The notes under the pieces are model-generated. The model was given only the letters and a program-made list of their open reading frames with translations, was not told the origin of the DNA and ran no database searches. A program made the position numbers and the translations under genes. From Janibacter sp. Soil728 (GTDB lineage: Bacteria; Actinomycetota; Actinomycetes; Actinomycetales; Dermatophilaceae), in contig NZ_LMRZ01000001.1 in NCBI RefSeq assembly GCF_001428305.1, forward strand, positions 434,289 through 498,288: 64,000 bases of DNA, read 5' to 3'. Position 1 is the first letter of the stretch; the number at the start of each line of letters is the position of its first letter. This document shows positions 42,793-51,758 of this stretch, piece by piece.

Positions 42793-43029
42793 ATGGACAT
42801 CAGACGCACCGGAACCACCGCGATCGCTGTCATGCTGGCCTTGGGCGTTGTCGCGCTGATGACCGGCGTGGGCATCGACGGATTTTTCGGGGGGATGTTG
42901 CAAGGGGCCGGGCTGGCGCTCGTGCTCCTCGGGGTCTACGGCCTCGGCATGCGCCACAGGTCGGACCGCAGCGCCTCCCGGGGCGAGGAGCCCGAGGCCT
43001 GGCTGCCGAGTCGTGATGACCAGCGCTGA
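42793..43029 (+). CDS. Small two-helix membrane protein
   Basis: 78 residues: MDIRRTGTTAIAVMLALGVVALMTGVGI (helix 1), GMLQGAGLALVLLGVYGLGM (helix 2), then a polar tail with EAWLPSRDDQR. Small membrane proteins of this form are often encoded with an HTH regulator, as here: its 3' end overlaps the next gene by 14 bases. I recognise no family. A membrane sensor or anti-regulator role is possible. Confidence 0.6.
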   Translation: MDIRRTGTTAIAVMLALGVVALMTGVGIDGFFGGMLQGAGLALVLLGVYGLGMRHRSDRSASRGEEPEAWLPSRDDQR

Positions 43030-43564
43030 GGGTCCGACCCCCGGGGTCAGCGAGGCGCTCGGCGCCGCGATCCTCGAGGGCATCGACGCGGAGGGCGACC
43101 CCCAGCAGCACCTGACCGTCGTGCGACGTGCTGCGAGCGCGGAGGACGAAGCCGCAGCGCTGCTGCGACAGGCGGTCCTCGCCGCACGGGGAGCCGGTCA
43201 CAGCTGGGCGGCGCTGGGTGCCGAGCTCGGGATGAGCCGACAGGCCGTCCAGCAGCGCTTCGGTGCGCGGTCGTCGCAGGCCGACGATGCAGGGGCCGGC
43301 GCGCAGGAGCGGTGGCTCGGCCCGGTCACGGCCTTCGACGAGATGGCTGAGCTGGAGATCGCCGGACGGCAGGGCTGGCGCACTGTCGGTGCCGGGATGC
43401 TCAAGCACCGCGTGCGGCGCACGGCGACGCAGTGGGAGCACAAGCGGATCGGGTGGACGGGCCCCCTTCGCCGCTGGGAGGACGATGGCTGGGAGGTCGC
43501 CGTACGAGCCTTCCCGTGGATCTACCTGGTGCGCGACACCGGCCGTCCGGCGGAGGTTGCCTGA
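43016..43564 (+). CDS. Helix-turn-helix protein of unknown function
   Basis: About 182 residues. An HTH of the form LAARGAGHSWAALGAELGMSRQAVQQRFG (residues 56-84) is typical of actinobacterial HTH_AsnC- or sigma-like segments used in small regulators (compare helix-turn-helix of Clp N-terminal proteins). The C-terminal half (RWLGPVTAFDEMAELEIAGRQGWRTVGAGMLKHRVRR, YLVRDTGRP) resembles DUF-type domains that follow this HTH. GTG 43013 or ATG 43016 starts it. It may bind the GTCAA palindromes upstream of the gene pair and autoregulate; inference. Confidence 0.65.
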   Translation: MTSAEGPTPGVSEALGAAILEGIDAEGDPQQHLTVVRRAASAEDEAAALLRQAVLAARGAGHSWAALGAELGMSRQAVQQRFGARSSQADDAGAGAQERWLGPVTAFDEMAELEIAGRQGWRTVGAGMLKHRVRRTATQWEHKRIGWTGPLRRWEDDGWEVAVRAFPWIYLVRDTGRPAEVA

Positions 43565-43637
43565 CACCGTTTGGCGCACGGGGCGCCGAGGAGTTGACTG
43601 GGGGTGATCCCCCTTCGTCCACGAGAGGAGCGCACCC

Positions 43638-44675
43638 ATGCGCACCGTGAAGGCTTGGGCGGCCACGTCCGCCACCGCACCCCTGTCCGCGACGACCATC
43701 GAGCGTCGGGACGTCGGCGACCACGATGTCCTCATCGACATCGCCTTCGCCGGCATCTGCCACAGCGACATCCACACCGCGCGCAGCGAGTGGGGCGAGG
43801 CTCCCTACCCGCTCGTCGTCGGCCACGAGATCGCCGGCATCGTCAGCGAGGTCGGCTCCGCCGTCACCAAGCACAAGGTCGGCGACCGGGTCGGCGTCGG
43901 CTGCCTGGTCAACTCCTGCCGCGAGTGCGACGCCTGCACGGCCGGCAAGGAGCAGTACTGCACCCAGCAGATCGGCACGTACAACGCGACCGACCGTGAC
44001 GGCACGATCACCCAGGGCGGGTACTCCACGCACGTCGTCGTGGACGCAGACTTCGCCCTGAAGATCCCGGAGGGGATCGACCTCGACGTCGCCGCCCCGC
44101 TGCTGTGCGCCGGCATCACCACCTGGTCCCCGCTGCGCCGCTGGGGCGTCGGCGAGGGCTCCAAGGTCGCCGTCGTCGGTCTCGGCGGGCTCGGCCACAT
44201 GGGCGTCCAGCTGGCCGTCGCGCTCGGCGCGGAGGTCACCGTGATGTCCCAGTCGCTGAAGAAGCAGGAGGACGGCCTCGCCCTCGGCGCGAGCGACTAC
44301 CGGGCGACGAGCGACGACTCGACCTTCAAGGACCTCCGGGGGAAGTTCGACCTCATCCTCAGCACGGTGAGCGCCGACATCCCGATCCGCAAGTACATGT
44401 CACTGCTCGCCAATGAGGGCACCTTCGTCAACGTCGGTGCGCCGGTGGAGCCCTTCTCGGTGCCGGCCTTCTCCCTGATCCAGGGCGGGAAGTCGCTCGC
44501 CGGATCCAACATCGGCGGCATCAGCGAGACCCAGGAGATGCTCGACTTCTGCGCGGACAAGGGCATCGGCTCCAAGATCGAGGTCATCCCCGCGGACAAG
44601 GTCAACGAGGCCTGGGAGCGCGTCGTCGCCTCCGACGTGCGCTACCGCTTCGTGATCGACGCCGCGACCATCTGA
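43638..44675 (+). CDS. NAD(P)-dependent zinc alcohol dehydrogenase (cinnamyl/YahK type)
   Basis: 345 residues of the medium-chain dehydrogenase family: catalytic zinc site C41-H42 (AGICHSDIH) with GHE (71-73 region), structural zinc cysteines in [17 protein letters not shown], Rossmann motif [17 protein letters not shown], and conserved [24 protein letters not shown]. This is the YahK/AdhC group of NADP-dependent aldehyde reductases/alcohol dehydrogenases with broad substrates. GAGAGGAG precedes the ATG. A strong hairpin terminator follows. Confidence 0.95.
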   Translation: MRTVKAWAATSATAPLSATTIERRDVGDHDVLIDIAFAGICHSDIHTARSEWGEAPYPLVVGHEIAGIVSEVGSAVTKHKVGDRVGVGCLVNSCRECDACTAGKEQYCTQQIGTYNATDRDGTITQGGYSTHVVVDADFALKIPEGIDLDVAAPLLCAGITTWSPLRRWGVGEGSKVAVVGLGGLGHMGVQLAVALGAEVTVMSQSLKKQEDGLALGASDYRATSDDSTFKDLRGKFDLILSTVSADIPIRKYMSLLANEGTFVNVGAPVEPFSVPAFSLIQGGKSLAGSNIGGISETQEMLDFCADKGIGSKIEVIPADKVNEAWERVVASDVRYRFVIDAATI

Positions 44676-44689
44676 CACCCCACGGTTGG

Positions 44690-44725
44690 AGGTGATGGAG
44701 ACCGGTGACCCGGTCCCCATCACCT
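44690..44725. terminator. Hairpin terminator between alcohol dehydrogenase and aldo/keto reductase genes
   Basis: AGGTGATGG-A-GACCGG (44690-44705) pairs with CCGGTC-C-CCATCACCT (44710-44725), one mismatch, 4-base loop. It stands between convergent genes. Confidence 0.85.
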
Positions 44726-44734
44726 CTCAGCGGA

Positions 44735-45760
44735 TCACTCCCGGCCGGAGGAAATCCAGTCGTCGCTGCTCCAGCTGAAGTTCCGAGACCCGTGGACGAG
44801 CTCGCTGGCGCCGTCGAGGGCGGTCAGCTGCTTGGTCGACAGGGTGAGGGCGAGAGCGCCGAGGTTCTCATCGATGCGCTCGGCACGGCGCGTGCCGGGG
44901 ATCGGGACAACGCTCAGCCCGTGCCGCTGACCCTGGGCGAGGAGCCACGCGAGAGCAACCTGCGCGGAGGTGGCTTCGAGCTCCTGCGCGACGCGACCGA
45001 TGACCTCGACAACTGACTGGTTGGCGTCGAAGTGGGTGTCGAAGCGAGCCTCGCCGTTCAGCACGGGGATCTCGGCGAGCCGCTCTCGCGTCATCGTGCC
45101 GGTGAGGAATCCGCGACCGAGGGGGCTGTAGGGCACGAAGCCGACGCCCAGCTCGACGGCCGCCGGCACGACGTGGTCCTCGACATCACGTGACCAGATG
45201 CTCCACTCGCTCTGGACGGCTGCGATCGGGTGGACGGTTGCCGCTGCCCGCAACTCGGTGGCCGTGACCTCCGACAGGCCGAGGTGACGGACCTTCCCTT
45301 CGTCCACCAGCTCGGCCATCGCCGCCACGGTCTCCTCGATCGGGCGCGAGAGCTCACGTCGGTGCAGGTAGTACAGGTCGATGACCTCGACGCCGAGCCG
45401 ACGCAGGCTGGCCTCGCAGGCCGAGCGTACGTAGTCACGATCGCCGCGAGTGCCGCCTCCGGCGGCGGGGTTGCCGGTGATGCCGAACTTCGTTGCGAGT
45501 TGGACCTCGTCGCGACGCGTGGCAAGGATCTGCGCCAACATCTCCTCGTTGGTGCCAGCAGGCCCGACCGTGCCGGGCCGCGGCTGGCCGTACACGTCGG
45601 CCGTGTCGAAGAAGGTCATGCCGGCGTCGATCGCGTGGTGCGCCGTGGCGAGCGCCGTGGCCGGGTCGGTCTGCCCGTAGATGTGGCTGAGGGCCATGGC
45701 TCCGAGGCCGAGGCCGCTCACCTCGAGGCCGGGCGCGAGGGTGGTCCTGGTGGGGTTCAT
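44735..45760 (-). CDS. Aldo/keto reductase
   Basis: 341 residues. GLGAMALSHIYGQ at the start, FFDTADVYGQ with the catalytic D and Y, ATKFG with the lysine, and VIDLYYLHRRE with the histidine complete the AKR tetrad; PYSPLGRGFLTG, VALAWLLAQG and PIPGTRR form the NADPH site. It reduces aldehydes or ketones. Its start overlaps the stop of the MerR gene by four bases, so the two are one operon controlled by a perfect 20-base palindrome upstream. Confidence 0.94.
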   Translation of the reverse strand: MNPTRTTLAPGLEVSGLGLGAMALSHIYGQTDPATALATAHHAIDAGMTFFDTADVYGQPRPGTVGPAGTNEEMLAQILATRRDEVQLATKFGITGNPAAGGGTRGDRDYVRSACEASLRRLGVEVIDLYYLHRRELSRPIEETVAAMAELVDEGKVRHLGLSEVTATELRAAATVHPIAAVQSEWSIWSRDVEDHVVPAAVELGVGFVPYSPLGRGFLTGTMTRERLAEIPVLNGEARFDTHFDANQSVVEVIGRVAQELEATSAQVALAWLLAQGQRHGLSVVPIPGTRRAERIDENLGALALTLSTKQLTALDGASELVHGSRNFSWSSDDWISSGRE

Positions 45761-46233
45761 CGGTGGCTCCTCTGCCGGGTGATGGTCGTGGGGTCGGTGA
45801 CGGGCGCGCCGTCACAGTCGAGGCCTTGGCTGATGAGCTGCGAGTAGTGCTCGGCCTTGGCGTCGATGGCCACGAGGTCCTCACGCAGCTGAGCTATCTG
45901 GTCCAGGATGCGTTCGCGGTGCTCGGTGAGCAGCATCATCCGTTGGCCGTGGCTGGCGGCGCCCTCTGCGACGAGGGCGATGAAGTCGCGCATCCGCACC
46001 ACGGGCATGCCGGTGCGCCGAAGCCGAAGGACGAGCTCGATCATCCGCACGGTCCGCTCGTCGTAGGCGCGGTAGCCGTTGCGGTTGCGGTGGACGTCGG
46101 GCAGGAGGCCCTCACTCTCGTACCAGCGCAGGGTGTCCTTGGTCAGGCCTGTGCGTGCCGCGACCTCCCCGATGGAGAGCGCCCCACTGATGGAGAGCGA
46201 AGGGAGGTCAGCCCGGGTGGTCGTTGCCGTCAT
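45757..46233 (-). CDS. MerR family regulator of the aldo/keto reductase
   Basis: 158 residues; GALSIGEVAARTGLTKDTLRWYESEGLLPDVHRNRNGYRAYDERTVRMIELVLRLRRTGMPVVRMRDFIALV is the MerR wHTH and dimer helix start; then a coiled-coil EHRERILDQIAQLREDL. The later cysteine is in GLDCDGAP. It resembles YhdM/AdhR regulators that react to aldehydes. TAGCGT (complement of 46241-46246) gives a leaderless promoter overlapped by its 20-base operator. Confidence 0.92.
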   Translation of the reverse strand: MTATTTRADLPSLSISGALSIGEVAARTGLTKDTLRWYESEGLLPDVHRNRNGYRAYDERTVRMIELVLRLRRTGMPVVRMRDFIALVAEGAASHGQRMMLLTEHRERILDQIAQLREDLVAIDAKAEHYSQLISQGLDCDGAPVTDPTTITRQRSHR

Positions 46234-46248
46234 GTCGTGGACGCTAGA

Positions 46249-46268
46249 CCTTGGAGTGCACTCCAAGG
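46249..46268. promoter_or_regulatory. Perfect 20-base MerR-type palindrome CCTTGGAGTGCACTCCAAGG
   Basis: Located just upstream of the TAGCGT -10 of the MerR-aldo/keto reductase operon. MerR regulators bind such palindromes inside a promoter with a long spacer and untwist it upon induction. Confidence 0.85.
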
Positions 46269-46373
46269 CAAGCCCGGGGATATCCAGACCTCTCCCTCAC
46301 CTCCCGTTCACCCACTCGACCGCACGGATCGCCAGCATGGGGTGACCCCCTTCTCCCACCGTGAGGTCCACCC

Positions 46374-47564
46374 ATGTCCCGCACCCTTCGCCGGCTCGTC
46401 GGGCTGGCTGGCGCTGCCGCCCTCGTTGCCGTGCCGTCCCTCCCTTCGCAGGCCGCCGACTCCGCGACCACCCGGTCCACGTCCCCGCTCGTCGCGACCG
46501 CCACCCCGCTGAGCGTCACCGCGGCCCTGGGCCAGCAGGACGGGTCAACACAGACCGTCCGCGGGTACGTCGTCGGCCAGCCGACCGCGAGCGACACGGT
46601 GGTCACCAGCGGGTTCCCCAACGACTACGCCATCGCGATCGCTGCGACGCAGGGGGAGAGCGACACCTCGAAGATCCTCTACGTCCAGGTGCCCTCGGCC
46701 CTGCGCTCGCAGTGGGGACTCGCCTCCAACCCCGACCTCATGGGGCAGCAGGTCGATGTCACGGGTGCCCTATCGGCGTACTTCTCCCACCCCGGGGTCA
46801 AGGGCACGAGCTCGATCGCGCTCGCTGACGGCTCGACTCCGGAGGACCCGGGCGACCCCGGCGATCCGGGCGAGCCCACGGACCCGGGCAGCTACTACAG
46901 CGGGACCGAGGGTCTGAGTGGTCAGGCCCTCGAGGACCGGCTGCACGCGATCATCAGCAACCAGACCGTCCTGAGCTACTCGCAGGTGTGGGAGGGCATC
47001 AAGGACGTCGACGAAGACCCGCAGGACACCAGCAGCGTCCGGCTCCTCTACTCGGGCACGACCTCACCCAAGACCAACAACGGTGGGGGAGTGGACAACT
47101 GGAACCGCGAGCACGTCTGGGCCAAGAGCCACGGCGACTTCGGGACCTCCAACGGGCCCGGCACCGACCTGCACCACCTGCGACCGACCGATGTCACGGT
47201 CAACTCCGCGCGCGGCAACCTCGACTTCGACAACGGTGGGAGCGAGAACCAGGAGGCCCCCGGCAACTACGCCGACGGGGACTCGTGGGAGCCGCGCGAC
47301 GCGGTCAAGGGCGACGTGGCCCGGATGATCTTCTACATGTCGGTCCGCTACGAGGCCGGCGACATGGTCGACCTCGAGGTCAACGACCGGGTGGGCAATG
47401 GTTCCGCCCCGTACATGGGACGGCTCTCCGTCCTCAAGCAGTGGAGCCAGCAGGACCCGCCCGACGCCTTCGAGAAGCGCCGCAACGAGCGGATCCATGC
47501 GAGCTGGCAGGGCAACCGCAACCCCTTCATCGACCACCCGGAGTGGGTCGAGTCGGTCTGGTGA
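46374..47564 (+). CDS. Secreted endonuclease I-like nuclease
   Basis: 396 residues: signal peptide (RLVGLAGAAALVAVPSLPSQAA), an OB-like/DUF6359 N-domain (VRGYVVGQPTASDTVVTSGFPNDYAIAIA), a Asp/Pro-rich linker (EDPGDPGDPGEPTDPG) and an endonuclease I domain: LSYSQVWEGIKDVDED, NWNREHVWAKSHGDFG, GTDLHHLRPTD, NSARGNLDFDNGG, FYMSVRYEAGDMVDLEVND. The H and N of NREHVWAKSHG and DLHHLRP form the His-Me finger metal site. It degrades extracellular DNA or RNA, perhaps for nutrition or biofilm turnover. Confidence 0.93.
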   Translation: MSRTLRRLVGLAGAAALVAVPSLPSQAADSATTRSTSPLVATATPLSVTAALGQQDGSTQTVRGYVVGQPTASDTVVTSGFPNDYAIAIAATQGESDTSKILYVQVPSALRSQWGLASNPDLMGQQVDVTGALSAYFSHPGVKGTSSIALADGSTPEDPGDPGDPGEPTDPGSYYSGTEGLSGQALEDRLHAIISNQTVLSYSQVWEGIKDVDEDPQDTSSVRLLYSGTTSPKTNNGGGVDNWNREHVWAKSHGDFGTSNGPGTDLHHLRPTDVTVNSARGNLDFDNGGSENQEAPGNYADGDSWEPRDAVKGDVARMIFYMSVRYEAGDMVDLEVNDRVGNGSAPYMGRLSVLKQWSQQDPPDAFEKRRNERIHASWQGNRNPFIDHPEWVESVW

Positions 47565-47568
47565 GGGT

Positions 47569-47592
47569 TCACCCTGACTGCCGGTCGGGTGA
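47569..47592. terminator. Possible bidirectional hairpin between endonuclease and TrmO-like genes
   Basis: TCACCC-t-GAC (47569-47578) can pair with GTC-GGGTGA (47584-47592) with one bulge; it sits between convergent genes. Moderate stability. Confidence 0.4.
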
Positions 47593-48099
47593 TCAGGCTT
47601 CGGTGTGCTCGGCGAAGTAGTCGGTCATGATCTCGCGGGACCAGTCCGGTTGGAAGGTCGCACCGCGTGGCTCGAACTCCTCCATGTGCGGCTTGAGGTC
47701 GAGGATCGGGGTGCCGTCCATGGCGTCCAGACCCTCCACGGTCAGGGTGGTCCCCTCCACGCCGACCACACGGCAGGTGGTGGCCCCGATGAAGTTCGGG
47801 CGCTTCTTCGCCCGCTGGGCGAAGATCCCCACGATCGGCCAGTCAGCACGCCCACGCGGGTGCCGTCCACCGGTCTCCTCCGAGCCGGGCTGCAGCAGGT
47901 GGAACCGGTAGAGCACCAGCACGTGCGAAAAGGTGTCCAGGGCAGCCAGGGCTTCGGCGCCGAATCGCTCGGTGTCGAGCTCGATCGTGGACTGGAACCC
48001 GCCCCAGTAGTCGTCGTCTCCGGTGGGCCGTCCGCCGCGCACCACACCGATCGGCTGAACGGCGATGGGGCTACTCCAGTCCTGGGGCGATGTCGTCAT
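47593..48099 (-). CDS. TrmO/TsaA-like SAM-dependent methyltransferase
   Basis: 168 residues: PIAVQPIGVVRGGR, then VLVLYRFHLL.., DWPIVGIFAQRAKKRPNFIGATTCRVVGVEG, and TPILDLKPHMEEF. The FAQRA.KRPN.IG sequence is the hallmark of TrmO (YaeB), which methylates N6-threonylcarbamoyladenosine in tRNA using SAM. The pattern is a shortened, divergent member of this family, which may have different substrates. ATG 48099. Confidence 0.87.
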   Translation of the reverse strand: MTTSPQDWSSPIAVQPIGVVRGGRPTGDDDYWGGFQSTIELDTERFGAEALAALDTFSHVLVLYRFHLLQPGSEETGGRHPRGRADWPIVGIFAQRAKKRPNFIGATTCRVVGVEGTTLTVEGLDAMDGTPILDLKPHMEEFEPRGATFQPDWSREIMTDYFAEHTEA

Positions 48100-48160
48100 G
48101 ACGGGCTCTCTCTTGATGGTCAGGGCCCGGTTGATCGAGCAGCCGGACTTCCGGGCTTGA

Positions 48161-48179
48161 CCCTCACATCGTGTGAGGG
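48161..48179. promoter_or_regulatory. 19-base MerR-type palindrome upstream of the MerR-GyrI gene
   Basis: CCCTCACA-TCG-TGTGAGGG, perfect 8-base arms. It lies 15 bases before the ATG at 48194 and resembles the binding site of BmrR/TipA-like MerR activators, so the gene is probably self-regulated. Confidence 0.8.
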
Positions 48180-48193
48180 GACAGAGTGAGCCT

Positions 48194-49042
48194 ATGACCG
48201 ACACCGTGAGACTCATGTCGATCGGCACGTTTTCCTCCCGGAGCCGCCTCAGCGTGCGGATGCTGCGCCACTACGGCGACCACGGCATCCTCGTGCCCGC
48301 TGAGGTCGACCCCGTCAGCAGCTATCGCCGCTTTGCCGAGGAGCAGCTCGTCGAGGCCGCGCACGTGCGCCGGCTGCGCGACGTGGGATTCACCGTGTCC
48401 GCCATCTCAGTCCTCCTCGCTGCCCGTGGCACCGAGAGCTACCGGCAGGCTCTCGCCCTGCAGCGGGATGCCCTCGCTGACGAGCTGCGCGCGGCCCGGG
48501 AGCGGCTGGCCCTCATCGACCAGCTCCTCGACCAGGAAGGCGCCACCATGTCAGCCATCACCATCACCCACGAGACCATCCCCGCGCGCACCATCGTCGC
48601 CCTGCGCGGCACCATCCCCGCCTACGACCAGGAGGGTCGGCTGTGGCAGCAGCTCATGCCCCAGCTCGCCCAGCAAGGGATCGCCCCGATCGGGCCGGGC
48701 GGTGTCTTCGAGCATGACCCGGAGTACGTCGAGTCCGACCCGACGGTGTCGATCTGGCTCCCGGTGGCGCACGGGACCACGGCGGTGGCCCCGCTCGAAG
48801 TGCACGAGATCGCCGAGCAGCAGGTCGTGCAGGCCCGCGTGGAGGGCCCGTACACGCTCATCAGCGAGGCGCACACCCGGATCGAGGAGTTCGCGTCCGC
48901 AGCTGGGCTGACCTTCGCCGCGCGCCGCGACCTCGACGACCCGATCGAGCAGCTCGGGTTCAACCGCTACCTCGTGGACTGCGCCGTGGCGCCGCCAGAG
49001 GCTCTCCTCACCGAGGTCTGCATGCCCCTCGTCCGCGACTGA
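48194..49042 (+). CDS. MerR family regulator with GyrI-like effector domain (BmrR type)
   Basis: 282 residues. MSIGTFSSRSRLSVRMLRHYGDHGILVPAEVDPVSSYRRFAEEQLVEAAHVRRLRDVGFTVSAISVLLAARG is the MerR HTH; a coiled-coil (LQRDALADELRAARERLALIDQLL) connects to a GyrI-like domain (ITITHETIPARTIVALRGTIPAYDQEGRLWQQLMPQLAQQ..., YLVDCAVAPP). Like BmrR it probably binds cationic drugs. The 19-base palindrome upstream supports autoregulation. Confidence 0.93.
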   Translation: MTDTVRLMSIGTFSSRSRLSVRMLRHYGDHGILVPAEVDPVSSYRRFAEEQLVEAAHVRRLRDVGFTVSAISVLLAARGTESYRQALALQRDALADELRAARERLALIDQLLDQEGATMSAITITHETIPARTIVALRGTIPAYDQEGRLWQQLMPQLAQQGIAPIGPGGVFEHDPEYVESDPTVSIWLPVAHGTTAVAPLEVHEIAEQQVVQARVEGPYTLISEAHTRIEEFASAAGLTFAARRDLDDPIEQLGFNRYLVDCAVAPPEALLTEVCMPLVRD

Positions 49043-49057
49043 CGGCAGGAGCACGAA

Positions 49058-49089
49058 GGGAGCGGCCGGCCTGATGGCCGGCCGCTCCC
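49058..49089. terminator. Bidirectional terminator with 14-base stem
   Basis: GGGAGCGGCCGGCC (49058-49071) and GGCCGGCCGCTCCC (49076-49089), perfect, 4-base loop, between convergent genes. A CGAAGGG copy (49054-49060) overlaps the start of the left arm. Confidence 0.9.
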
Positions 49090-49103
49090 CACACCCTGAC
49101 CGC

Positions 49104-50423
49104 TCAGTCCTCGAGCAGGTCCTTGCCCTTGGTCTCCTTCAACGTCAGGACCGCTGCGGCCGAGACGATCAGGAGGACCACCGAGTAGGTGACGAAGGCG
49201 TTGGGTCCGATCTCGGTGCCCATCCACGCCTGCAGGTAGGGCGCGGTGCCGCCGAAGAGGGCCACGGCGATCGAGTACGGGATGCCGACGCCGATGGTGC
49301 GGATGCGGGTGGGGAAGAGCTCGGCGAAGACCGCCGGCAGGATCGCTGCCGCCGCGGCGACGAAGAACAACGCGACGATCATCGACACCGCGAGCTGCAC
49401 GGCCGAGTCCTGCAGGTACGCGTTGAGCGGGAAGGACACGGCGGCCATCCCCAGGGCGCTCGCCATGAAGACCGGCTTGCGGCCGATCCGGTCGGACAGC
49501 GCGCCCCACAGCGGCAGGATCGCGATGAAGACGAAATTGGCGATCACCCCGGCCCACAACGCCTGCTGGGCGTCGATGCCGAGCGTGGCGATCGCGTGCG
49601 CCGGAGCAGCGATGGCCCAGGTGTAGAAGGCGACCGTGAGACCCACCGTCAGGCCGATGACCTTCAGCGCCGCGGCGCGGTGCGTCCAGATCTCGGCGAA
49701 CATGCTCGGCCCACTCGCCTCGGCGGGCTCGACCGTGACCTCGAAGTGCTCGGTCTCGTGCATCCGCGAGCGCATGACGAGCGCGTAGAGGCCGAAGAGT
49801 CCACCGATGACGAAGGGGATGCGCCACCCGTAGGCCTGCATCTCGGGCTTGGACAGGACACCCGTGAGGACGACGCCGACGATGACACCCAGGACATTGC
49901 CCAGCGTCCCGGAGACGTAGATCAGGCTCGCCCACAGGCCGCGGTTGTGGTTGTCGGCGAACTCGGACACATAGGTCTGCGCCGACGGCAGCTCACCACC
50001 GTGGGCCAGGCCCTGGATGAGCCGAGCGAGGACGAGGATGACCGAGGCGAAGACGCCCACCTGACCATAGGTGGGCGCGACGGCGATGAGGATGCTGCCC
50101 GCCGCCGCGGCGCCGACGGTCGCCGCCATCGCGAACTTGCGTCCGCGCACGTCCGAGATCCACCCGAAGAGGAAGCCGCCGAGCGGCCGGGCCGCGAAGC
50201 CCACCGCGAAGACGATGAGCGTGGAGAGGAAGGCCGATACCGGGTCATCGGGGTTGAAGAACTGGGTCGCGAAGAAGGGGGCGAAGATGGCAAAGATGCC
50301 CCAGTCGAACCATTCGAGGGCATTGCCCACGCCGGTGCCGAAGATCGTCTTGGCGCGGCTCTGCCCATGGGGCGCGTCGTGCGGGGTGCTGCTCGGGGTG
50401 GGGACGGCGGTGTCGGTGCTCAT
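49104..50423 (-). CDS. MFS transporter, metabolite:H+ symporter (MHS) family
   Basis: 439 residues with twelve predicted helices: GVGNALEWFDWGIFAIFAPFFA (helix 1 with the MHS WxDWG-like motif), RPLGGFLFGWISDVRGRKFAM, RLIQGLAHGGELPSAQTYVSEF, WRIPFVIGG, IGLTVGLTVAFYTWAIAAPAHAIA, and LPLWGALSDRIGRKPVFMAS. MHS members import osmolytes, shikimate, citrate, proline or dicarboxylates. Here coupling to an M20 amidohydrolase (ATGA overlap) suggests uptake of an N-acyl amino acid or peptide-like compound that the peptidase then cleaves. The operon is divergent from a double Lrp regulator. Confidence 0.93.
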   Translation of the reverse strand: MSTDTAVPTPSSTPHDAPHGQSRAKTIFGTGVGNALEWFDWGIFAIFAPFFATQFFNPDDPVSAFLSTLIVFAVGFAARPLGGFLFGWISDVRGRKFAMAATVGAAAAGSILIAVAPTYGQVGVFASVILVLARLIQGLAHGGELPSAQTYVSEFADNHNRGLWASLIYVSGTLGNVLGVIVGVVLTGVLSKPEMQAYGWRIPFVIGGLFGLYALVMRSRMHETEHFEVTVEPAEASGPSMFAEIWTHRAAALKVIGLTVGLTVAFYTWAIAAPAHAIATLGIDAQQALWAGVIANFVFIAILPLWGALSDRIGRKPVFMASALGMAAVSFPLNAYLQDSAVQLAVSMIVALFFVAAAAAILPAVFAELFPTRIRTIGVGIPYSIAVALFGGTAPYLQAWMGTEIGPNAFVTYSVVLLIVSAAAVLTLKETKGKDLLED

Positions 50424-51640
50424 GTCGTGCTCCTGTGGGTGAGCGGGGTGAGACGTCGGGCGGCGAGCTCGGCGAGGAGGGTGGCCCCGTCCGGGAGGAC
50501 GGAGTCGTCGAAGGTGGCGTGGGGGCTGTGGTTGTAGGGGGCGGTCGCGGGGTCGGCGCCGTGGGGGACGGCGCCGAGGCCGATGAAGCTGCCGGGGACC
50601 TCGGCGAGGACCCGCGAGAAGTCCTCGGACGCTCCGAGCGGGTGGACCAGCTCCGCCCCGCGCCCTTCGTCGAAGACCTCGGTGATGGTCTCGGCGGCGA
50701 AGGCCGTCTCGTCGATGTCGTTGACCGTCACCGGGTACTCGCGCTCCAGGCGCACCTCGACCTCCACCCCGTGGGCGTGGGCGATCCCCTGCAGCAGGCG
50801 GGGGAGTGCCGTGGCCAGGTGCTCCCGGGTCCGCTCGGAGAAGGTGCGCACGGTGGCCTCGAAGGAGGCGGTGTCCGGGATGACATTGCGCCGCGTGCCG
50901 GCCTCGAGCCGGCCGACGGTGATGACGGCCGGGTCGAAGATGTCGACCTGCCGCGTGAGCATCGTCTGCAAGGCCGTGACCATCTCGGCGACCGCGCTCA
51001 CCGGGTCCTTGGCCAGGTGGGGTGCCGACCCGTGCCCACCGGCGCCCCGCACCCGGACGAAGAGCCCGTCGGAGGCCGAGAGCATCGGGCCCGGCTTGGT
51101 GAGGAATCGTCCGGTCGGCTGCAAGGAGGAGAAGACGTGCAGGCCGTAGGCGGCCTCGACCCGGGACCCGGCGGCCTCGAGCACCCCCTCGCGGATCATG
51201 TGCGAGGCGCCGTCCCAGCCCTCCTCGCCGGGCTGGAACATCAGCACGACGTCGCCCGCCAGGCGGTCACGCTGACCGGCGAGCAGGTGGGCGGCGCCGA
51301 CGAGCATCGCGGTGTGCAGGTCGTGGCCGCAGGCGTGCATCGCGCCGTCGACCTGCGAGCGGTGGTCGAGGTCGGTCCGCTCCGTCACCGGGAGGGCGTC
51401 CATGTCGCCGCGCAGGAGGACCGCCGGAGCCGCTCCCTTCGTCGCACCGCCGCGCAGGACGGCGGTGACGGAGGTCGAGGAGGTGCCCAGGGTGATCTCC
51501 AGCGGGAGGCCGTCGAGCGCGGTGAGCACCCGCTCCTGGGTGCGGGGCAGCTGCAGCCCGATCTCGGGCTCTCGGTGCAGGTCGCGGCGCAGACGAGTCA
51601 TCTCGTCGGCGAGCGCGGTTGCGTCGTCCAGCAGGGTCAT
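50420..51640 (-). CDS. M20 family amidohydrolase (aminoacylase/HipO-like)
   Basis: 406 residues of the M20D group: LRRDLHREPEIGLQLPRTQ, LLRGDMDALPV (first metal/catalytic D), DGAMHACGHDLHTAMLVGAA, LMFQPGEEGWDGASHMI (catalytic EE), GAGGHGSAPHLAKDPV in the dimer domain and GASEDFSRVL at the end with the last histidine in HATFDDS. It removes N-acyl groups from amino acids or related amides. Upstream of and coupled to the MHS transporter. A GATKGAAP loop insertion after the first strand coincides with CGAAGGGAG at about 51429. Confidence 0.94.
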   Translation of the reverse strand: MTLLDDATALADEMTRLRRDLHREPEIGLQLPRTQERVLTALDGLPLEITLGTSSTSVTAVLRGGATKGAAPAVLLRGDMDALPVTERTDLDHRSQVDGAMHACGHDLHTAMLVGAAHLLAGQRDRLAGDVVLMFQPGEEGWDGASHMIREGVLEAAGSRVEAAYGLHVFSSLQPTGRFLTKPGPMLSASDGLFVRVRGAGGHGSAPHLAKDPVSAVAEMVTALQTMLTRQVDIFDPAVITVGRLEAGTRRNVIPDTASFEATVRTFSERTREHLATALPRLLQGIAHAHGVEVEVRLEREYPVTVNDIDETAFAAETITEVFDEGRGAELVHPLGASEDFSRVLAEVPGSFIGLGAVPHGADPATAPYNHSPHATFDDSVLPDGATLLAELAARRLTPLTHRSTT

Positions 51641-51758
51641 GTGGTCCTCCGGCGTCGTTGCAGGATCCCTGGGCTGCGGACAAGTGTGCGATCCTCGACC
51701 TCTGCATGCGGTGAGACGTACGATTTCGTGACGCCGAGCGGATGATCGAGGAGGATTC

